Assembly (NCBI RefSeq): GCF_036026595.1
Contig: NZ_JARZFX010000001.1
Location: 620,001-684,000, forward strand
Direction: 5' to 3'
Source of the DNA: Virgibacillus_P tibetensis
GTDB taxonomy: Bacteria; Bacillota; Bacilli; Bacillales; Amphibacillaceae
DNA length: 64,000 nt
Below are positions 58,347 to 64,000 of the stretch, one piece after another. Numbering within the stretch: the stretch's first letter is position 1; each line of letters begins with the position of its first letter. The notes below the pieces were generated by a model that saw only the letters and a list, made by a program, of their open reading frames with translations, searched no databases and had not been told where the DNA came from. The translations under genes and the position numbers were made by a program.

Positions 58347-59144
58347 TCAGCCAAAGAATGGATGGTCATCGTTTATTAGTATACGATCAACTCTGGTAGA
58401 CTTTCCATTGCTATTATCGATCGTTACTAAAAAGCCATTTAATTGTGATCTTCCCTTTTCATCAATTTCGAAACGTACTGGCAAGGATGTTAGGAAACGT
58501 TTCAATACTGCATCTCTTTCTACACCCAATATCCCGTCATAAGGCCCTGTCATTCCCACATCTGAAATATATGCAGTTCCTTGTGGCAAAATGCGCTCAT
58601 CAGCTGTTTGGGTATGTGTATGTGTGCCTACAACAGCGCTCACTCTTCCATCAAGATACCATCCCATCGCTTGTTTCTCACTAGTTGCTTCCCCATGGAA
58701 ATCTACAAAAATAATATTCGTACGTTTTTTGGCTTCTTCTATCAATTCATCAACTTTCCGAAAAGGATCATCTATTGCTGGTAGAAATGTACGTCCTTGA
58801 AGGTTAATTACAGCTACTTCAATTCCGTTCATATTAATAAAAACCATTCCCTTACCCGGGTTCCCCTCTGGAAAATTGGCTGGTCGAACCATGTTTTTGG
58901 CACCATCAATAAATTCAAAGATTTCTTTCTTATCCCACGTGTGATTACCCATGGTAACTACCTGGGCTCCCCACTCCAAAAACTGTTTATATATCTTCTC
59001 TGTAATCCCTTTTCCAGATGCGGCATTTTCTCCATTAATAATCGTCATGGTAGGACGATATTTTTCTTTTAATTTTGGTAAGTACTCCTGCACCATATCT
59101 CTTCCTGGAGAACCTACAACGTCCCCTATGAATAATATTTTCAT
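58347..59144 (-). CDS. ymdB: YmdB 2',3'-cyclic nucleotide phosphodiesterase
   Basis: The protein has 265 residues. The metal ligands of the YmdB metallophosphatase lie in ILFIGDVVGSPGR, TIINGENAASGKG, VVTMGNHTWDKKE and VVGTHTHTQTADER. B. subtilis YmdB controls the switch between motility and biofilm. It lies directly downstream of rny. The first start could be GTG at 59150; I prefer the ATG at 59144. Confidence 0.94.
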   Translation of the reverse strand: MKILFIGDVVGSPGRDMVQEYLPKLKEKYRPTMTIINGENAASGKGITEKIYKQFLEWGAQVVTMGNHTWDKKEIFEFIDGAKNMVRPANFPEGNPGKGMVFINMNGIEVAVINLQGRTFLPAIDDPFRKVDELIEEAKKRTNIIFVDFHGEATSEKQAMGWYLDGRVSAVVGTHTHTQTADERILPQGTAYISDVGMTGPYDGILGVERDAVLKRFLTSLPVRFEIDEKGRSQLNGFLVTIDNSNGKSTRVDRILINDDHPFFG

Positions 59145-59238
59145 TTTCACTCATCCTATCAATTATAATGTTTTTAGTTTTTCATAACCATTATATAAAG
59201 TCAAAGGATCCATCAACCTGAGGAAAGAAAGCAAAAAA

Positions 59239-59266
59239 ATAAAAGCGGTCTTTTGACCGCTTTTAT
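59239..59266 (-). terminator. Terminator overlapping the end of rny
   Basis: ATAAAAGCGGTC and GACCGCTTTTAT form a 12-bp stem with a TTTT loop. The rny stop lies within the right arm. Minus-strand T run: TTTTTTTGC. Confidence 0.85.
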
Positions 59267-60825
59267 TTTGCATATTCGACTGATCTTGTTTCTCTGATTA
59301 CAGTTACTTTAATATGCCCAGGATAATCCAGCTCACCCTCTATCCGTTTTCGTATATCTCTAGCTATTCGGACTGATTCGATGTCGCTGATTTCATCAGG
59401 TTTCACAATAATTCGAATCTCTCGTCCAGCTTGAATTGCAAATGATTTTTCTACACCAGTAAATGACTCAGAAATCTCTTCAAGTTTTTCCAGACGTTTG
59501 ATATAGTTTTCCAATGTCTCACTTCTAGCACCAGGACGCGCAGCTGATAAAGCATCTGCTGCAGCTACTAATACAGAAATAATGGAAGTTGCTTCTTCAT
59601 CTCCGTGATGGGAAGCGATAGAATTAATGACAACCTCGTGTTCTTTGTACTTCATTCCAAGTTCTTTACCGATTTCAACGTGGCTTCCTTCAACTTCATG
59701 GTCAATTGCTTTTCCAATGTCATGAAGTAAACCAGCTCTCCTTGCTAATGTTTCATCTTCCCCTAATTCAGCAGCAAGTAGACCTGCCAGGTACGCAACC
59801 TCAGTAGAATGCTTCAAAACATTTTGGCCATAGCTTGTACGATATTTTAGGCGACCAAGTATTTTAACTAGGTCTGGATGCAGACCATGTACACCAACCT
59901 CAAATGTAGTTTCTTCACCAATTTCTCGTATATACTCATCTACTTCACGTCTGGCTTTATCCACCATTTCTTCTATTCTTGCAGGATGAATTCTTCCATC
60001 TTGAACTAGTTTTTCTAACGCCATACGAGCTGTTTCTCTTCGGATTGGATCAAAACCGGATAAGATTACCGCTTCTGGTGTATCATCAATAATTAAATCA
60101 ATACCGGTCAATGTTTCTAGTGTTCGTATATTACGACCTTCACGACCGATAATACGACCTTTCATCTCGTCATTTGGAAGGTTTACAACAGAAACAGTTG
60201 TTTCAGCAACGTGGTCCGCAGCACAACGTTGTAAAGCTAAGGAAAGAATATTTTTTGCTTTTTTATCTGCTTCTTCCTTCGCACGATTTTCAGCTTCTTT
60301 TATCATTAATGCTGATTCATGTGTTAGCTCTTTTTCAACCCGGTCTAAAATAATATGCTTAGCTTGGTCTGAAGTGTATCCTGAAATGCGCTCAAGCTCC
60401 GTTTGCTGCTCTTGTAATTTAGCTTCCACTTTGCTTTCCATTTCTTCAATTTGTTGTTGTTTTTCTGTTAGTGATTGTTCTTTTCTCTCTAACAAAAGTT
60501 CACGATTGTCTACTGTTTCACTTTTTCTGTCCAGATTTTCTTCTCTTTGCATCAGACGATTTTCTTGCTTCTGTACTTCTGTACGTCTTATACGCAATTC
60601 CTCTTCTGTCTGCTGACGAAGCTTATGATTTTCATCCTTCGCCTCAAGAAGTGCCTCTTTTTTAGCGGCATCTGCATTTCGATGTGCTTCATCAACTATT
60701 TGTTTTGCTAACGTTTCTGCGCTAGAAATTTTAGCTTCAGCAATAGATTTACGAATCAGATAACCAACAACAATACCGACGATTAGGCCAAGCAAAATGG
60801 AGATGATCAATATTGTAATATCCAC
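59263..60825 (-). CDS. rny: Ribonuclease Y
   Basis: The protein has 520 residues. It has one N-terminal membrane anchor (ITILIISILLGLIVGIVVG), a long coiled coil to about residue 200, a KH domain (MKGRIIGREGRNIRTLETLT), and an HD domain with LLHDIGKAIDHEVEG. It starts mRNA decay at the membrane. AGGAGG with 7 nt spacing selects the GTG at 60825, giving the same length as the B. subtilis protein. Confidence 0.95.
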   Translation of the reverse strand: MDITILIISILLGLIVGIVVGYLIRKSIAEAKISSAETLAKQIVDEAHRNADAAKKEALLEAKDENHKLRQQTEEELRIRRTEVQKQENRLMQREENLDRKSETVDNRELLLERKEQSLTEKQQQIEEMESKVEAKLQEQQTELERISGYTSDQAKHIILDRVEKELTHESALMIKEAENRAKEEADKKAKNILSLALQRCAADHVAETTVSVVNLPNDEMKGRIIGREGRNIRTLETLTGIDLIIDDTPEAVILSGFDPIRRETARMALEKLVQDGRIHPARIEEMVDKARREVDEYIREIGEETTFEVGVHGLHPDLVKILGRLKYRTSYGQNVLKHSTEVAYLAGLLAAELGEDETLARRAGLLHDIGKAIDHEVEGSHVEIGKELGMKYKEHEVVINSIASHHGDEEATSIISVLVAAADALSAARPGARSETLENYIKRLEKLEEISESFTGVEKSFAIQAGREIRIIVKPDEISDIESVRIARDIRKRIEGELDYPGHIKVTVIRETRSVEYAK

Positions 60826-61017
60826 GATTTCACCTCCTATTGCTATAAAATTGTACAATTCATTATTGTCGGCATGTACCGTTTTTCATTGCATTAATAA
60901 CAATAAACCGTATAATATAAATTATAAAATTATACAGCTTTAATTTTAATTGTCTATATAGCTAATGTCAAGGAAACGTCACAAGTATTTAATGAAGGAA
61001 CTCTTGAAAATCAAACA

Positions 61018-61047
61018 AATCCCTTACTATATATCAGTAAGGGATTT
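61018..61047 (-). terminator. Terminator after recA
   Basis: AATCCCTTACT and AGTAAGGGATTT form an 11-bp stem with a short loop, placed 17 nt after the recA stop. Confidence 0.8.
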
Positions 61048-61063
61048 ACTAAATTAGAATCTA

Positions 61064-62107
61064 TTAAACATCCAAAGTCTCTTGACCTGACTCTTGTTTC
61101 TCTTGTTTCTCTTCTTTTTCTTCATCCAATTTATAATGTTCCCGAATAGATTCATGAATTTCTGCCATCATATTCTTATTTTCTTTTAAGAATTGTTTTG
61201 CATTTTCGCGTCCCTGTCCAATTCTCTCTTCGTTATATGAATACCATGCGCCACTCTTTAGGACGATATCAAGTTCTGAACCGATATCCAGAATTTCACC
61301 TTCTTTAGAAATTCCTTCTCCATACATGATGTCAACTTCTGCTTGTTTAAATGGAGGTGCCACTTTATTCTTAACTACTTTAATTCTTGCTCTGTTTCCA
61401 ACCATTTCATTACCCTGCTTTAATGTTTCTGCGCGACGAACTTCTAACCTAACAGAAGAATAGAATTTAAGCGCACGTCCACCAGGCGTCGTTTCCGGAT
61501 TACCGAACATTACACCGATTTTTTCACGAACTTGGTTAATAAAAATAGCTGTAGAATTTGATTTGTGTATTGCACCAGATAGCTTTCTTAATGCTTGAGA
61601 CATTAAGCGAGCTTGAAGACCCATGTGAGAGTCACCCATCTCACCTTCAATTTCTGCTTTTGGAACTAATGCAGCAACTGAATCCACAACAACAACGTCC
61701 ACCGCACCACTACGTACAAGTGCTTCACAAATCTCTAAAGCTTGCTCACCTGTATCAGGCTGCGATAAAAGCAACTCTTCAACATTCACACCTAAAGCAC
61801 GTGCATAGATAGGGTCAAGAGCATGCTCAGCGTCAATAAACGCTGCAGTTCCACCTTTTCGTTGTGCTTCCGCAATTGCATGCAGCGCTACTGTTGTTTT
61901 ACCAGATGATTCGGGACCATAAATTTCAATAACACGGCCTCTTGGATAACCACCTATTCCTAATGCTACATCCAATGCTAATGATCCGCTGGGAATGATA
62001 TCTATCTTTTGCATCTCATTTTCCCCTAGTTTCATTATCGAACCTTTTCCAAATTGTTTTTCTATTTGTTTTAAAGCCATATCTAAAGCCTGTTTTTTAT
62101 TACTCAA
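61064..62107 (-). CDS. recA: Recombinase RecA
   Basis: The protein has 347 residues. Walker A is IYGPESSGKTTVALHAI, then VVVDSVAALVPKAEIEGEMG and the L2-loop NQVREKIGVMFGNPETTPGG; an acidic, Gln/Glu-rich tail ends it. It drives homologous recombination and LexA self-cleavage. It starts at a TTG 8 nt after AAGGAGG. A LexA-type box and a SigA promoter lie upstream. Confidence 0.96.
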   Translation of the reverse strand: MSNKKQALDMALKQIEKQFGKGSIMKLGENEMQKIDIIPSGSLALDVALGIGGYPRGRVIEIYGPESSGKTTVALHAIAEAQRKGGTAAFIDAEHALDPIYARALGVNVEELLLSQPDTGEQALEICEALVRSGAVDVVVVDSVAALVPKAEIEGEMGDSHMGLQARLMSQALRKLSGAIHKSNSTAIFINQVREKIGVMFGNPETTPGGRALKFYSSVRLEVRRAETLKQGNEMVGNRARIKVVKNKVAPPFKQAEVDIMYGEGISKEGEILDIGSELDIVLKSGAWYSYNEERIGQGRENAKQFLKENKNMMAEIHESIREHYKLDEEKEEKQEKQESGQETLDV

Positions 62108-62136
62108 CGAGACTACCTCCTTAATTAACTATTTTC

Positions 62137-62165
62137 ATCATACATTGTTTTTTCGAATTTGCCAA
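62137..62165 (-). promoter_or_regulatory. SigA promoter of recA
   Basis: On the minus strand TTGGCA is separated by 17 nt from TATGAT, about 30 nt before the recA start codon. Confidence 0.75.
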
Positions 62166-62173
62166 GCGAAAAA

Positions 62174-62187
62174 CGAATAAATGTTCT
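62174..62187. promoter_or_regulatory. LexA (SOS) box of recA
   Basis: CGAATAAATGTTCT matches 12 of 14 positions of CGAACRNRYGTTYG. The T at position 5 also occurs in the B. subtilis recA box. It lies just upstream of the -35. Confidence 0.65.
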
Positions 62188-62279
62188 GCTTTTTTCGCCT
62201 GCTTTCTATCATGAAAAATAGATTTTGAGCACTTAAAAACTATCTATAATACGATTTTGCACACAAAGCATCTATAATT

Positions 62280-63527
62280 TTACGATTTCAAGTATTTTAA
62301 AAGAAGTTCAAAACCTTTTAAAGCAGCCTTATCTCTTATTGAATTACGATCTCCTTGAAATGTAAATCTATTTACTTGCTTATAACCAGCTTCCGTACAA
62401 ATAGCAATATAAACTGTACCTACCGGTTGATCACTAGCACTAGTTGGTCCTGCTTCACCTGTAAAGCTTATCCCAATAGAAGAATCCAGCTTATCGTTTA
62501 TTGCTGCAGCCAGCTCAACAGCACATGCTTCGCTAACTGGCCCTTTATTTTCAATGGTTTCACGTGTTACTCCTACTATATTTTGTTTCACTTTGTTATC
62601 ATAACAAACGATTCCGCCTCGGCACACTTGAGAAGCGCCTTCTACAGAAATTAACTTATCTGTAAACTTACCACCAGTAATACTTTCAGCGGCTGCTATT
62701 TTTCTATTCTGCTCTTTTAGCAAGGTAACCACTTGTTGCTCCATTGTTTGATCATCCGAACCATAAAAATAACTACCTACTCTGTCAAGAATTTGTTTTT
62801 TGGTATGATTGAGTAATTCGTCTACTTTATAACTGGAATCTTCTTTAGCTGTTAATCGAATGACTACTCCGTCATCCTGGGCTAAAGGCGCAATAGTAGG
62901 GTTGCTTTGCGCATTAATTAGAGCACGTAATTCATGCTCCAATTTGGATTCGCCTATCCCTGCAAATTTTAATACAGTAGATTTAATAATTCCTGCATGT
63001 CCAGTTACTCTTTTTAAATAAGGAAATACTTCATCCGTTGCCAGCTGCTTCATCTCTTTAGGTACTCCTGGCAGAAAAACCCACGTTTTTTGTTTGTGGG
63101 TTATGATCATCCCAGGTGCCATTCCAACTTTATTTTCCAGCACCTGAGCACCTTCAAAAACACGCGCTTGTTTTTTGTTGTTTGGCGTCATTATTGTTTT
63201 TTGTTTTTCAAAATAGGATCTGATTTTCATCATTGCAGGGGTGTGCTCTATTATTTTCAGATTCGCTATTTTTTGAAAAGCTTCACGAGTCAGGTCGTCA
63301 TCTGTCGGTCCAAGGCCCCCTGTGACGATAATGATATCCGAACGATCTTGTGCTTGTTTAAAAGTATCTTCTACACGCTTCAAATTGTCACCTACAACAG
63401 CATGATTATAAACATTAATACCATGTAAAGCCAAGTGTTGTGATAACCATTGTGCATTCGTATTAGCAATCTGACCTAATAAAAGTTCTGTACCAACAGC
63501 AATGATTTCTGCTTTGAACTGCTTCAT
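62280..63527 (-). CDS. cinA: Competence/damage-inducible protein CinA
   Basis: The protein has 415 residues. The N-terminal molybdopterin-binding-like domain begins EIIAVGTELLLGQIANTNAQ and has VTGGLGPTDDDLTREAFQ. The C-terminal CinA domain carries AAAESITGGKFTDKLISVEG, then ISFTGEAGPTSASDQPVGTV, and typically deamidates NMN. Its ATG shares one base with the pgsA stop, and it lies upstream of recA, as in B. subtilis. Confidence 0.93.
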   Translation of the reverse strand: MKQFKAEIIAVGTELLLGQIANTNAQWLSQHLALHGINVYNHAVVGDNLKRVEDTFKQAQDRSDIIIVTGGLGPTDDDLTREAFQKIANLKIIEHTPAMMKIRSYFEKQKTIMTPNNKKQARVFEGAQVLENKVGMAPGMIITHKQKTWVFLPGVPKEMKQLATDEVFPYLKRVTGHAGIIKSTVLKFAGIGESKLEHELRALINAQSNPTIAPLAQDDGVVIRLTAKEDSSYKVDELLNHTKKQILDRVGSYFYGSDDQTMEQQVVTLLKEQNRKIAAAESITGGKFTDKLISVEGASQVCRGGIVCYDNKVKQNIVGVTRETIENKGPVSEACAVELAAAINDKLDSSIGISFTGEAGPTSASDQPVGTVYIAICTEAGYKQVNRFTFQGDRNSIRDKAALKGFELLLKYLKS

Positions 63528-64000
63528 TACTTAGAATCCCTCATTACATGCCAGTTTTTAACGAAGTAATCATAACCTGAAATTATGGTGAAGATTAATG
63601 CTGCATATAACATGATCATTCCAAATGGAAAGCCTATAAATGAAAAGGGAAAATTATGTAGTAACAAGACTGAGATAGCAATCATTTGTGTAGCCGTTTT
63701 TAATTTTCCCATACTTCCCGCAGCAAGAACAATCCCTTCCCCTGCTGCGACCAGGCGAAGACCCGTTACTGCAAGTTCCCTGCTAATAATAACAATAACT
63801 ATCCAAGCAGGAGCAATACCCATTTCCACCAATAAAATTAACGCCGCGGATACAAGCAGTTTGTCGGCCAGCGGATCTAAAAATTTCCCTAAATTGGTAA
63901 CAAGATCATATTTCCTGGCATAATAACCATCAACCCAATCTGTTGCTGCAGCTATAATAAACAATAACGCAGCAGCAAAGTGGGAAACAGGAAGAGAGGT
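63527..64000 (-). CDS. pgsA: CDP-diacylglycerol-glycerol-3-phosphate 3-phosphatidyltransferase, C-terminal part
   Basis: This gene runs off the right edge; 157 codons up to the stop are visible. It has the CDP-alcohol phosphotransferase motif DGYYARKYDLVTNLGKFLDP followed by LADK, and four hydrophobic spans. It makes phosphatidylglycerol phosphate. The missing N-terminus is about 35 residues in the family. Its stop overlaps the cinA start by one base. Confidence 0.93.
   Translation of the reverse strand, partial: TSLPVSHFAAALLFIIAAATDWVDGYYARKYDLVTNLGKFLDPLADKLLVSAALILLVEMGIAPAWIVIVIISRELAVTGLRLVAAGEGIVLAAGSMGKLKTATQMIAISVLLLHNFPFSFIGFPFGMIMLYAALIFTIISGYDYFVKNWHVMRDSK

Noticed and set aside
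1..64000. CRISPR array, rRNA or tRNA genes
   Set aside because: No regularly spaced direct repeats and no recognisable tRNA or rRNA segments were seen by eye; a dedicated scan could still find a missed tRNA.

Overview
The window is a low-GC Gram-positive chromosome segment. Gene content and order match the Bacillus subtilis stretch running from pgsA-cinA-recA through cotE, mutSL, miaA-hfq, glnRA, lexA, tkt, ccdA, citB/acnA, plsY and parEC to the yng operon. The genes are printed mostly on the minus strand, so transcription runs from right to left. Endospore genes (cotE, spoVS, spoVK, tlp, sirA, a KinA/E-like kinase) make it a spore-forming member of the Bacillaceae. Codon use, an osmoprotectant transporter and an orphan Mrp-type subunit are compatible with a halotolerant genus near Oceanobacillus or Virgibacillus. 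The genus cannot be fixed from the sequence alone.

Layout by position. 1-1.75 kb: a dynamin-like GTPase running off the left edge, and a CBS-domain protein. 1.8-6.3 kb: an accessory island. It holds an HU-like gene fragment, a secreted-protein gene whose second codon is a stop, a TraX-like membrane protein, and a 2.05-kb element bounded by 38-bp Tn3-type inverted repeats. That element contains a broken methyltransferase joined head to head with a broken Tn3-family transposase. A flavin reductase gene ends on the element's right repeat. 6.4-14.85 kb: a complete yngJIHGFE-type operon for leucine/branched acyl-CoA breakdown, with its TetR-family regulator, a TetR-type operator, a cre site and a CodY-like box. 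14.9-19.5 kb: parC and parE (topoisomerase IV) behind a LexA-type box. 19.6-22.7 kb: a CoA-binding protein and a two-gene osmoprotectant ABC transporter. 22.9-25.1 kb, on the plus strand: plsY, folE2, yidD and a HesB-like protein.

25.3-25.6 kb and 42.73-42.89 kb hold two copies of a structured repeat. 25.6-36.1 kb: yneQ, yneP, tlp, a small FbpB-like gene, yneN, acnA, a sporulation-type kinase, yneK, ccdC, ccdB, an orphan mrpB-like gene, ccdA, yneF and sirA. 36.1-40.1 kb: tkt, ynzC, yneB and lexA with SOS boxes; yneA is absent. 40.6-42.4 kb: a secreted PHB-depolymerase-type esterase behind a cre site. 43-44.9 kb: glnA and glnR with two GlnR operators over a clear SigA promoter. 44.9-64 kb: ynbB, hflX, spoVK, hfq, miaA, a Dps gene, mutL, mutS, cotE, ricA, miaB, spoVS, ymdB, rny, recA, cinA and the C-terminal part of pgsA.

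The main unusual items are the Tn3-repeat-bounded element with matching hairpins beside each repeat, the structured repeat with pseudoknot potential, several genes with damaged or non-canonical starts, the orphan Mrp subunit inside the ccd cluster, and the loss of yneA from the SOS locus. All positions were read by eye from the sequence. Family assignments come from recognised motifs and synteny, with no database search.
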